From Hyphomicrobium_A sp963776675 (GTDB lineage Bacteria; Pseudomonadota; Alphaproteobacteria; Rhizobiales; Hyphomicrobiaceae): a stretch of 64,000 bases of DNA. The stretch is taken from assembly GCA_963776675.1 (NCBI GenBank), contig CAVZNR010000036.1:71442-135441 (forward strand), given 5' to 3'. Both the position numbers and the translations under genes were made by a program. Each line of letters begins with the position of its first letter. Position 1 is the stretch's first letter. Positions 26,581-34,947 of the stretch are shown here, in pieces. Under the pieces are notes generated by a model. The model did no database searches, was not told the DNA's origin, and saw only the letters and a program-made list of their open reading frames with translations.

Positions 26581-28437
26581 CTAGAAGTCTTCCGGGCCGA
26601 AGGCCTTGAGCGTGGCGCCGAGGTCGTAGCGCACCGTTCCCGACGCGCGCTCGCGCAAGCCGATGAAATCCTTCTCCGCCATGTGCGGCGCGATCCCCGG
26701 CATCAGCGCAAAGTCATACGAGGACTGTCCCTTCACGACGACGGTCGTGGCGCTGACGTTGGCGCGCAGGTTGGCGATGAACTGGTCGCGCGCCTCCGCA
26801 AACACGCGGGCTCCGTGCTCGGCCGTGATGCTGCGCTCGTTCTTGTAGAAGATGTTGACCAGCGTGAAGGGCTGCTTGTGCTCGTTGAACGCCTTGGCCG
26901 CCTCGTTCAAGGCGAGGATCAAGTCGCGCGGCAGCTCTTCGAAGCGCAGCGGCTTCTGGAACAGCCCGAGGAAGGAGCGTCCGTACTCGGCGAAGCCGAC
27001 GCCCTGATCGGTGAGCGCAAACGAGAACGCATCGCGCGATTTGCACGCGTTCCACCCGTAGTTGGCATTGCAGTCGAGGCAGATCATTCCGAGCGTCCGC
27101 TTCGAATCCGTGTGGCCGCAGCTCTGGCAGATGATCATCGTCTCGACGCGGTCATAGTCGACGCCGAAGTCGGTGAGACCTTGCTGGCACTTGGGGCACA
27201 CGAGATGCGTGCCGCGGCGGAACTGCGATATCGGGCCCTGGAAGCCGCAGCGGTAATGACGCAGGTACTGCTCCTCGGCGAGATTGGAGGAGTGGCAGTC
27301 GGAGCAGATGTTGCGGACGTGGATGCGGTCGGAATTGCAGCGCCCGCAAACGTGAAAGCGCTCGACGAACGAGCGATCGACGAGGCCCCTGTCGAACAGG
27401 CGCTCCGCCTGGTCCCCCGCGACGTCGGGAGCAAGCGTCAAATTGTAGGAGAAGGACGCGCGCACGGCGCCATCGAGGCTCGCGGTGAGCGGCTTGCCGG
27501 AAACGAACACGCGTCCCAGCACCCGATCCTCAAGCTCGTCGGTGAGGAGCACATCGCGGTGCAGGCGCGCGCGACGCTCCTGGAAACGACGAACGAGGCG
27601 CTCGATCTGATCGGTCTCGTGCGGCCCGAGCTTGGAGGCATCGAGATCGGCCATGGAGCCGAGGCTGCCGGTCAAATCGATGACGGGCAGAGCGTACAGC
27701 GCCTTGCGCTCCCAAATGGCCGCCAGGTCCTCGACCGTTGCCGGAATCCTGATGACGATGGCGTCGAAGCGCGCGTCGCCCAAGGCCGCCTGCATCGCGC
27801 GGCTGGAGAACCTCGTCGCCTCCAGGTCCTCGGGCCAAGAGAGAAAATTGTAGCCGAGGCCATCGAGGATCCCCGGCGCCGGCGCCAGGGCTGGCGCCAC
27901 GGTGGGTCGCGGCGCCTCGGGTGCGGCCGCCGGGACCGCGGTCTCCCCCCGGTCCGCGATATCCGCCTGCTCCTCGACGACCTGTCCCACATGACTGATG
28001 TCGAGGGGCTTGGGCAGGATGTAATCGAACTGCTCGCACCCTGCGCCGCCGGCGCTCAACAATCCCTCGGGATCGGCGGTGATGGCAATCAGCCGCGGCA
28101 GCCGCCGACCCTGCGCCTCCTTCTTGATCGTCGTCGCCACCTCGAGGCCGTCCATGCCGGGGAGGTGGTAGTCCAGAAGAGCGACGTCGTAGGTTTTGTT
28201 GCGCAAGGCCTCCAACGCCTGGACACCGTCCGCGGCGATGTCGACCTCGTGGCCGCGCTGGTTGAGCAGCAGCTTCAACAGATCGTGCGTAATGGCGCTG
28301 TCCTCGGCGACGAGAACGCGGCGGGCGCCCGAACGACGGGTTTCAGGCTCGTCTTGCTTGGCTACGGTGGCTGTCGTCATGTGTCTGTGATGGCTCGTCT
28401 TGGCCGGTACGCGGTTTGCGCGGGACGCATCGATCAT
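26581..28437 (-). CDS. response regulator with TackOD1-like zinc-ribbon output
   Basis: About 618 residues. Residues 40-165 are a receiver domain (RRVLVAEDSAITHDLLKLLL, phosphoacceptor Asp in VALLDYHLPGMDG, Lys in YILPKPL). A Pro/Ala linker leads to a domain with an NTF-like first part (RFDAIVIRIPATVEDLAAIW) and a run of zinc ribbons: CGRCNSDRIHVRNICSDC, CPKCQQGLTDFGVDYDR, CQSCGHTDS, CLDCNANYGWNAC. This Cys layout and the DFGVDYDR motif match the TackOD1 output domain. The gene lies just downstream of the GT2 synthase and HlyD adaptor, so it probably regulates or senses polysaccharide synthesis. TTG at 28443 and ATG at 28380 are alternative starts. No DNA-binding domain is visible. Confidence 0.8.
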   Translation of the reverse strand: MIDASRANRVPAKTSHHRHMTTATVAKQDEPETRRSGARRVLVAEDSAITHDLLKLLLNQRGHEVDIAADGVQALEALRNKTYDVALLDYHLPGMDGLEVATTIKKEAQGRRLPRLIAITADPEGLLSAGGAGCEQFDYILPKPLDISHVGQVVEEQADIADRGETAVPAAAPEAPRPTVAPALAPAPGILDGLGYNFLSWPEDLEATRFSSRAMQAALGDARFDAIVIRIPATVEDLAAIWERKALYALPVIDLTGSLGSMADLDASKLGPHETDQIERLVRRFQERRARLHRDVLLTDELEDRVLGRVFVSGKPLTASLDGAVRASFSYNLTLAPDVAGDQAERLFDRGLVDRSFVERFHVCGRCNSDRIHVRNICSDCHSSNLAEEQYLRHYRCGFQGPISQFRRGTHLVCPKCQQGLTDFGVDYDRVETMIICQSCGHTDSKRTLGMICLDCNANYGWNACKSRDAFSFALTDQGVGFAEYGRSFLGLFQKPLRFEELPRDLILALNEAAKAFNEHKQPFTLVNIFYKNERSITAEHGARVFAEARDQFIANLRANVSATTVVVKGQSSYDFALMPGIAPHMAEKDFIGLRERASGTVRYDLGATLKAFGPEDF

Positions 28438-28508
28438 GGCCAAGACGGCTTACCAACTCCTCTTCAAACGACGAAATTTGACGGCAAATTGCGCCGGTTC
28501 TTGTGTAT

Positions 28509-28532
28509 CCGCTAAGCGTTGACGCTTAGCGG
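28509..28532. terminator. hairpin spanning the GT2 stop codon
   Basis: CCGCTAAGCG/CGCTTAGCGG, ten perfect base pairs with loop TTGA. The stop codon of the synthase (26-28 of this line, 28526-28528) lies in the stem. No T-run follows on the minus strand, so it may attenuate or stabilise mRNA between the synthase and the regulator genes. Confidence 0.45.
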
Positions 28533-30496
28533 AACACGCGGTTGATCATCGCGGCTGCGACTTCCTTCGGGCTGATCTGTGGGAGCTTGCCGCCATACTT
28601 GCCGCCGTAAACGTGGCGGATGAGCCGGTGGCGCGCTTCCTTCGACTGAACGAACTCGATAGCGAAGCTGTCCTCGTAGGCGCGCACCAGCTCGGCATCG
28701 ACCTCCAAGCCGTCGAAGCTCACACGCACCGGTGTTCCGTGCGCCCCCGGCAGCGATCCGCCCAGGCGCATGCCGCTGATCGAGATATCGAGCACGGGGC
28801 AAACCACCGACCGGCCCTCGATCGTCACCGTGGCTTTGCCCTCGCCGCGGAAGCGCTCGCCGTGGCGAACCTGCGGCGCCTCGATGCACACGAAGCACGC
28901 AAGCACCAGAAGGATGATGTTGTACCAGCTCCAGTACAGCGCAATGGTGCTGGCATCCGTCAGCCTCAGGTTGGGATCGAGCACGAACGCCCACAGCACG
29001 CCCCCGGCATTGAGCGCCAGATAAGCGAGGAAGACGCGCAGCATGGGCCACTGGATGAACTGCGTTTCGCGGTCGCCGCCTTTCGCCGTCACCTCGAACT
29101 TGTGCCCCTTCGGCTTGAACAGCCCGACGATGACCGACTTGGCGATATCGTTGGCGACGAGCATCTGGCTGAGGTCGGCCATGACGGGCAAGATTCGCCC
29201 CTGGGTCAGCCAGGTCATGACCGCCATCTCGGCGGCCAGGTAGGGAAAAAGATAGCCAATCGCATAGGGAAGATGCGCGTAGACGGCCTGGATGCCGAAC
29301 AGCAGGAACGACGACGGAATGAGGATGCAGAGAATGCGGAACATGTGCGTGGCCGACCAGTAGAGAAAGGTCTCCAGCAGGGCGACGCGTGTGTGCAGAG
29401 GTGCGCCTGACGACAGACTGAAGGGGCCATTGGGTCCCCGGCAGATCTGCATGAAGCCCAGCGCCCAGCGGCTGCGCTGCGAGACGTACTCCTTCAGACC
29501 TTCCGGCGCGAGGCCGAGCGAAAGGGGCTCGTTGAGATAGACGGTGCGATAGCCGATCTCGGAGAGCCGCAGCGAGACGAGATAGTCCTCCGTCACCGAT
29601 GAGGTGGGAAACTTCTTGATCTGCATCAGCGGGGCGAAGCGCAGCAACGAGGACGTGCCGCAGCAGAAGGCGTTGCCCCAAGCGTCCTTCGACGCCATCA
29701 CCACGTCGAAGAAGTAGCGCTGCTCATCAGGCCACACGTGCGAGAGGTTGAGGTTCTTCTGAATCGGATCGGGATTGTAGAAATGCTGCGGCGTCTGCAC
29801 GCAGCCGACGTCGGGCTCGCGCATGAGAGCAAGCGCGCGCGTGAGGAGTTGGCTCTTGGCGATGAAGTCGGCGTCGAGGATGGAGACGAAGTCGGGACGC
29901 ACGGGCAGGGTCGACAGGTAGCGCAGCGCACTGTTGATGTTGCCCGCCTTGGCGTGCTCGTTGTCGTCGCGCGTGATGTAGCCGCAGCCGTGGTCCTGAC
30001 AGAGCTGCTTTAGCCACGGCCGGCGGCCGTCGTCGCACACCCAGAGACGGTAGTTGGGATAATCGATCCCCAGCGCACCGATGATCGTGCGCTCCAGAAT
30101 ACCCTCCTCCTCGTTATAGGTGCAGATGAGCACGTCGACGAGCGGCGGCGTGGGGAGCGACCTGAGCCAGGGGATATTCTCGTCGGCCTGCTTGGAGCGA
30201 TTGATGGTGCGCGTCAGGAAGAAGTAGGCGATGGAGGCGCCGAGCATCGACAGCATCTCCACGGTGGTGAAGATGACGCCGACAATGAAGTCCAGTGTCA
30301 GGCCGACCGGCGGCAGCGTATCGAAGATGCGCCACAGCATGTAGCGCCAGCCCAGGACGATGCAGATGGAGATGGCGATGGTGCGCGCGAAGGTGTTGTA
30401 GCGGTCGAGCCAGGGCAGGATGGCGATCGCCAGCAGGATCAGCCCGAGCCCCGGTGCGAACGAGTCCCAGTAGCTCATGCCCGTTGCGGTGGTCAT
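28526..30496 (-). CDS. processive GT2 beta-glucan (cellulose synthase-like) synthase with PilZ domain
   Basis: A 656-residue inner-membrane glycosyltransferase. Two to three N-terminal helices, then a GT-A domain with VDVLICTYNEEEGILERTII, VCDDGRR, SILDADF, SVTEDYLVSLRLS and the processive signature QRSRWALGFMQI (QxxRW), followed by about four more helices. The C-terminal 100 residues are a PilZ domain: RHGER (RxxxR) and DISISGMRLGG (DxSxxG), so synthesis is probably switched on by c-di-GMP. Length is short of BcsA and closer to BgsA, the mixed-linkage beta-glucan synthase of Sinorhizobium; the HlyD partner supports this. The exact product (cellulose, mixed-linkage glucan or mannan) is inference. 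ATGA overlap with the upstream HlyD gene. Confidence 0.88.
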   Translation of the reverse strand: MTTATGMSYWDSFAPGLGLILLAIAILPWLDRYNTFARTIAISICIVLGWRYMLWRIFDTLPPVGLTLDFIVGVIFTTVEMLSMLGASIAYFFLTRTINRSKQADENIPWLRSLPTPPLVDVLICTYNEEEGILERTIIGALGIDYPNYRLWVCDDGRRPWLKQLCQDHGCGYITRDDNEHAKAGNINSALRYLSTLPVRPDFVSILDADFIAKSQLLTRALALMREPDVGCVQTPQHFYNPDPIQKNLNLSHVWPDEQRYFFDVVMASKDAWGNAFCCGTSSLLRFAPLMQIKKFPTSSVTEDYLVSLRLSEIGYRTVYLNEPLSLGLAPEGLKEYVSQRSRWALGFMQICRGPNGPFSLSSGAPLHTRVALLETFLYWSATHMFRILCILIPSSFLLFGIQAVYAHLPYAIGYLFPYLAAEMAVMTWLTQGRILPVMADLSQMLVANDIAKSVIVGLFKPKGHKFEVTAKGGDRETQFIQWPMLRVFLAYLALNAGGVLWAFVLDPNLRLTDASTIALYWSWYNIILLVLACFVCIEAPQVRHGERFRGEGKATVTIEGRSVVCPVLDISISGMRLGGSLPGAHGTPVRVSFDGLEVDAELVRAYEDSFAIEFVQSKEARHRLIRHVYGGKYGGKLPQISPKEVAAAMINRVFR

Positions 30497-32055
30497 GAGA
30501 GGCCTAGGCCGAGCTTCAGTTTTTTGAACGCGCTGTCGGCGGACTGGCGCAAGGACTTGGTGAGCGCCGCAGCGATCGCAGAGGCCTTCTCGAACATGGC
30601 GCTCCCGCTGCGTCCGAGTCTGACGGCCTCCATCCCGCGCCCCGGCGACGTGGTCAAGGCGGGCGCGGCGGCGGTGGCGGCGCTAGAGCTTCCGAACACG
30701 ACGCTGCCCGTGCGGCCCACGTTGCATTCCTTTTGTGCCGCCAATCCCGGCACCGCGATGGTGACGTGGTAGGGCTCGCGGGTCAGCGTGGTCTGCTCGA
30801 TGGCGAAATTCGAAGCGGCCGCGGTGAGACCGGTAAGGCCGGCGACGCTGCCGGCGTACGGCTCGCTCCTGCCAAGCAGCCTGAACTCGACGGGCTGCCC
30901 GATCCAAAGCTTGTTGTAGACGTTCTCGCTGACCGTCGCCGTGACGACGGCGCCGGCACAATCGAGCACGCGCAAAAGATCCTGGCCCTTGCGGACATCC
31001 TCGCCGTTGGCGGTCAGCGTCTCCCAGATCCGCCCCTCGACCGTGGCCGTGACGACGGCCTTGTTATCGCTGGCGAAAGCCTCGGTCTCCTTGCTGAGCT
31101 CCTTATCCAGGAACGACAGGCGCGACCGGCCCTCTCCGAGCTGACCTGTCAGCTCCACGATCTGCTGATCGACCTCGTCCAGGCGCTGTGCGGATCGCGG
31201 CAAGTCGTTGTAGCTGTCCCCGACGAAGAGCCCCTTGCGCGCCGCGTCCAGCTCGATCTTGTTGGACTCAAGACGCTTGTGTGCGGCATCGACCTTCGTG
31301 ACGGCCACCTTGTAGTCGCGCTCGGCGTGAACGAGCGTAGCAAGCGTCTGGTAGCCTTGCTCTTTCAGCTTCTCCGAGCGCGCGAGCGACTTCTTGGCGT
31401 CCTCCAGCGTCGCATCGGCAGACGCGATCTCGGCCGTCAGCTCGGCCTGACGCGCCTCGAGCTGACGGATGCGCCCGTTCTGGAAGGCATCAAGCTGCGT
31501 TTTGACATCTACCTGAATGTCCTTCAGCTGCGCCAAACGCTTTTCGCGGGCCCCCGTCTCCGAGCGCAGCTCGTTCACCGAGCGGCGCAGGTCATCGAGG
31601 CGTTGCCGGCTCGCCCGCGAATTGTCGATCTGAAGCAGAGGCTCGCCGGGCTTGACCAGCGTGCCCACCGCGATGCTCGGCGCCAGCACCGAAGCCGTGC
31701 CGTCTATGGGCGCGCGCAGATTTATCAGCCGCGCGTTGATGGTGGCTTGCGCGCTTGTCGAATACAGCAGCCGTTGGACGGGCACCCACAGCAGCACGGC
31801 CGCAACTACGAGCGCCAACACCGTCTTGAAGATGCGCCCCGGGCGCAGGTAGCCCCGAAGGCGAGACGGTGGCGGTGCCACCGGCGGCGGCTCGACCGGA
31901 GCCGGCTCTGGAAACGTGCGCGCGCGCAGCAACTCGTTGAGTCGCACCAGCCGCTCGAGCGCTTCGGCTTCGGCGACGGTTGTTCCAGGTGGATTGACGT
32001 TCTGCGGCTCGGACGTTTGCTCGTCCGGCCGTGCCTTGGCTTCCGATGTTGACAT
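30493..32055 (-). CDS. HlyD-like membrane-fusion protein, BgsB-like
   Basis: About 520 residues. A Pro/Glu-rich cytoplasmic N-terminus (about 75 residues), a single membrane helix (VLALVVAAVLLWVPVQRLL), a lipoyl-like half (INLRAPIDGTASVLAPSIAV, with TLVKPGEPLLQID), a long alpha-helical coiled coil (about 180-330), and the second lipoyl/beta-barrel part (VVTATVEGRIWETLTANGED, VRKGQDLLRVLDC). It would span the periplasm and guide the glucan made by the adjoining synthase, as BgsB does for BgsA. ATG ending at 32055 is preferred to an upstream GTG-type extension to 32094. Translationally coupled to the synthase. Confidence 0.82.
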   Translation of the reverse strand: MSTSEAKARPDEQTSEPQNVNPPGTTVAEAEALERLVRLNELLRARTFPEPAPVEPPPVAPPPSRLRGYLRPGRIFKTVLALVVAAVLLWVPVQRLLYSTSAQATINARLINLRAPIDGTASVLAPSIAVGTLVKPGEPLLQIDNSRASRQRLDDLRRSVNELRSETGAREKRLAQLKDIQVDVKTQLDAFQNGRIRQLEARQAELTAEIASADATLEDAKKSLARSEKLKEQGYQTLATLVHAERDYKVAVTKVDAAHKRLESNKIELDAARKGLFVGDSYNDLPRSAQRLDEVDQQIVELTGQLGEGRSRLSFLDKELSKETEAFASDNKAVVTATVEGRIWETLTANGEDVRKGQDLLRVLDCAGAVVTATVSENVYNKLWIGQPVEFRLLGRSEPYAGSVAGLTGLTAAASNFAIEQTTLTREPYHVTIAVPGLAAQKECNVGRTGSVVFGSSSAATAAAPALTTSPGRGMEAVRLGRSGSAMFEKASAIAAALTKSLRQSADSAFKKLKLGLGLS

Positions 32056-32236
32056 GCTAGAGGCTTCACACAGTTCCGCTGCGGTCCGGCGCACGTTGGC
32101 GGCGGCGCATGGTTATCGACGGGTTGAGCGCACCGCTTTTCCTAGCAGTTCCGCGTTAATGCCCTGCATAGATCGCCGCCGATTCTTCCGTGTGCTTACC
32201 AATGTCCTAAGACGTGACGCCGCAGCTGAACCGCAG

Positions 32237-33274
32237 TCAGCGCAGGTAAGGCCGCAGCTGGCGCATGACGCCGGTCTCAGGGCCGGAGAGGTCTTTCGGT
32301 ACTAGACCAAAGACGTAGGACGGCTCCCACCAAAGGCCGCCGCCCCAAACCGCCCATCCGATAAACACGCCCGACGTTTCCGCCGTATTGAGCAGGGCCG
32401 CGAGCTCGGCACGGCAGCTCTCCTGGCCGGCCACGCTCGCGTCGCCTGCCGCGAACTCACCGAGGAAGCCTTTGCGGTTTGGTGCGCTCTTGGCCCAGTC
32501 GATGAAGGGCGTAAGGCGGCTGGCGCCGGAGCCGGGCACACACGTTCCCGTCTTTCCGGAGCTGTCGGCGTCGAGGTACTGGTGCACCTCGAAGGCGAAA
32601 TTGTCCGCCGGGTCGACAAACGCCGCCATCGCTTTGGCGTTGCCGCTCGAGACCCAGGAGTGCGCGCCGGAATAGGCGGTACCCGGCACCAGCAGACGAT
32701 TGCGCGCGCCGGCAGCGCGAATGGCGTCGGTCACCGACTGAGCGGTGTGCTTCCAATCGGCCGCCGAAATGCCCTCCGGCTCGTTCATGAGACCGAACCA
32801 AACGCGCGCGTCGTCCTTGAAGACTGCGGCAATGCGCACCCACAGGTCCACGAGTGCGGCGGCGGGCAGGGCGGCGCTGCCGACCTTGGCGGCGACGCCG
32901 TCGACGTTGCGCCCGCCGTAGTCGTGAGCATCGAGGATCGCGATCATGCCGCGCGCCGTGGTCCACCCGACCACCTCGCGTACATGCTCGAAGTCGCCGC
33001 TTCCGTCGCCGACCACATCGAGATCACCGTAGAGCTTTTTCTGCACGCGCTCCCAGCGGAAGGGAATGCGCACGGCGTTGAACCCGCGGTCGGCGTAGTA
33101 ATCGATCTCGGCCTTGGTGGGATAGGTGTAGTCGGTGCCGTAGACGCCGGGCGCAGTGCCGAAGTCGCCGCCGGCAGCGCTGACACCGCGCACGAAGGCC
33201 GGCGGAGCTGCAAAGGTGCCTACAGCACCAGTTGCAGCAACAATCGATGCCGCAAGCAGGAGCCTGCTCTTCAT
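32237..33274 (-). CDS. GH5 family endoglucanase-like glycoside hydrolase, exported
   Basis: A 345-residue secreted hydrolase. Signal peptide MKSRLLLAASIVAATGAVGT; then a (beta/alpha)8 barrel with RGVSAAGGDFG, NAVRIPFRWERVQ, ILDAHDYGGRNVD, the acid/base Glu in GLMNEPEG, FEVHQYLDADSSG, the nucleophile Glu in FLGEFAAGD and WAVWGGGLWW. All GH5 catalytic positions are present. A dedicated endoglucanase next to the synthase and adaptor parallels BcsZ in cellulose operons, trimming the polymer during export. It lies in the downstream unit of a 1146-bp tandem duplication and is the complete copy. Confidence 0.9.
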   Translation of the reverse strand: MKSRLLLAASIVAATGAVGTFAAPPAFVRGVSAAGGDFGTAPGVYGTDYTYPTKAEIDYYADRGFNAVRIPFRWERVQKKLYGDLDVVGDGSGDFEHVREVVGWTTARGMIAILDAHDYGGRNVDGVAAKVGSAALPAAALVDLWVRIAAVFKDDARVWFGLMNEPEGISAADWKHTAQSVTDAIRAAGARNRLLVPGTAYSGAHSWVSSGNAKAMAAFVDPADNFAFEVHQYLDADSSGKTGTCVPGSGASRLTPFIDWAKSAPNRKGFLGEFAAGDASVAGQESCRAELAALLNTAETSGVFIGWAVWGGGLWWEPSYVFGLVPKDLSGPETGVMRQLRPYLR

Positions 33275-33608
33275 CACGACACACACCGGAACGAGGTCGC
33301 CTCGACGGGGCGCGTCTCCGGGCGCGATTGGGATGACTTGACGTAGGGCTTCTTCATATCCGTGACATCGCTCAAGGCAGCAGCCTCCTTCACCTTTCAC
33401 CGAATGCATGAACGTTCCGTGTTGCACATAGTCGATCGCACCCTGAAAGCCCCCCGCGCCCGCTGCTTCGGCCGCCGTTGCCCGCATAAGCGGTCCGTCG
33501 CGTTCTACCTGCATCGCAGAAACAATAGAGAATCGGTGTACGCTCAGCGCTCGGCAGACGGCCGGGAGGCTCGAGGGGGGATCCTCGATCCAGTTTTGGC
33601 GTGCATGG
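32463..33608. repeat. tandem duplication unit 1 (1146 bp)
   Basis: Nearly identical to 33617-34762 at an offset of 1154. I count about eight single-base differences. It contains most of the intact GH5 gene (from codon GF of NRKGF to the start) and about 330 bases of its upstream region. The last eight bases before unit 2 (33609-33616) are not part of the repeat. Confidence 0.92.
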
Positions 33609-34428
33609 TTGTTGTTAGGAAGCCTTTGCGGTTTGGTGCGCTCTTGGCCCAGTCGATGAAGGGCGTAAGGCGGCTGGCGCCGGAGCCGGGCACACACGTT
33701 CCCGTCTTTCCGGAGCTGTCGGCGTCGAGGTACTGGTGCACCTCGAAGGCGAAATTGTCCGCCGGGTCGACAAACGTCGCCATCGCTTTGGCGTTGCCGC
33801 TCGAGACCCAGGAGTGCGCGCCGGAATAGGCGGTACCCGGCACCAGCAGACGATTGCGCGCGCCGGCAGCGCGAATGGCGTCGGTCACCAACTGAGCGGT
33901 GTGCTTCCAATCGGCCGCCGAAATGCCCTCCGGCTCGTTCATGAGACCGAACCAAACGCGCGCGTTGTCCTTGAAGACTGCGGCAATGCGCACCCACAGG
34001 TCCACGAGTGCGGCGGCGGGCAGGGCGGCGCTGCCGACCTTGGCGGCGACGCCGTCGACGTTGCGCCCGCCGTAGTCGTGAGCATCGAGGATCGCGATCA
34101 TGCCGCGCGCCGTGGTCCACCCGACCACCTCGCGTACATGCTCGAAGTCGCCGCTTCCGTCGCCGACCACATCGAGATCACCGTAGAGCTTTTTCTGCAC
34201 GCGCTCCCAGCGGAAGGGAATGCGCACGGCGTTGAACCCGCGGTCGGCGTAGTAATCGATCTCGGCCTTGGTGGGATAGGTGTAGTCGGTGCCGTAGACG
34301 CCGGGCGCAGTGCCGAAGTCGCCGCCGGCAGCGCTGACACCGCGCACGAAGGCCGGCGGCGCTGCAAAGGTGCCTACAGCACCAGTTGCAGCAACAATCG
34401 ATGCCGCAAGCAGGAGCCTGCTCTTCAT
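33544..34428 (-). pseudogene. truncated GH5 copy, lacks nucleophile
   Basis: Second copy of the GH5 gene, with the same signal peptide and start (ATG ending at 34428). It matches the intact copy up to SAPNRKGFL, then the frame enters duplicated upstream DNA and ends in TTTMHAKTGSRIPPRASRPS. It keeps the acid/base Glu (MNEPEG) but has lost the nucleophile motif GEFAAG and the last strands of the barrel, so it should be inactive. Two residue changes from the intact copy are visible (D to N at FKDNARVW, S to L in TAQLVTD). It sits between the intact copy and the TolC gene. Confidence 0.85.
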
Positions 34429-34762
34429 CACGACACACACCGGAACGAGGTCGCCTCAACGGGGCGCGTCTCCGGGCGCGATTGGGATGACTTGACGTAG
34501 GGCTTCTTCATATCCGTGACATCGCTCAAGGCAGCAGCCTCCTTCACCTTTCACCGAATGCATGAACGTTCCGTGTTGCACATAGTCGATCGCACCCTGC
34601 AAGCCCCCCGCGCCCGCTGCTTCGGCCGCCGTTGCCCGCATAAGCCGTCCGTCGCGTTCTACCTGCATCGCAGAAACAATAGAGAATCGGTGTACGCTCA
34701 GCACTCGGCAGACGGCCGGGAGGCTCGAGGGGGGATCCTCGATCCAGTTTTGGCGTGCATGG
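33617..34762. repeat. tandem duplication unit 2 (1146 bp)
   Basis: Copy of unit 1 in direct orientation. Similarity stops after GCGTGCATGG in both copies; the following eight bases differ partly. No terminal inverted repeats or transposase, so it is a simple tandem duplication. Confidence 0.92.
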
Positions 34763-34947
34763 GTGCTGTCCTCCTCCGCGACGCGTGGAAGTGGACAACA
34801 TCCGACTGCTTGGGGGTTTGAGTAGCGCGATCCCGAAGAATCTGGCTCGTGGACTCTGTATCCGGCGTCACAAAAATTATCTGCCAGCAGCAATGGGTTA
34901 GCCTGGTGTGGGGGTCTCGGTTACGACGGTCGTGGGGTCCTGGTGAA

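Noticed and set aside
26683..28515. 610-codon open frame on the plus strand
   Set aside because: Antisense shadow of the TackOD1 regulator, whose receiver and zinc motifs are unmistakable.
32463..34762. Duplicated segment as an insertion sequence
   Set aside because: No transposase, no terminal inverted repeats and no target-site duplication; the repeated unit is simply part of a GH5 gene and its upstream region.
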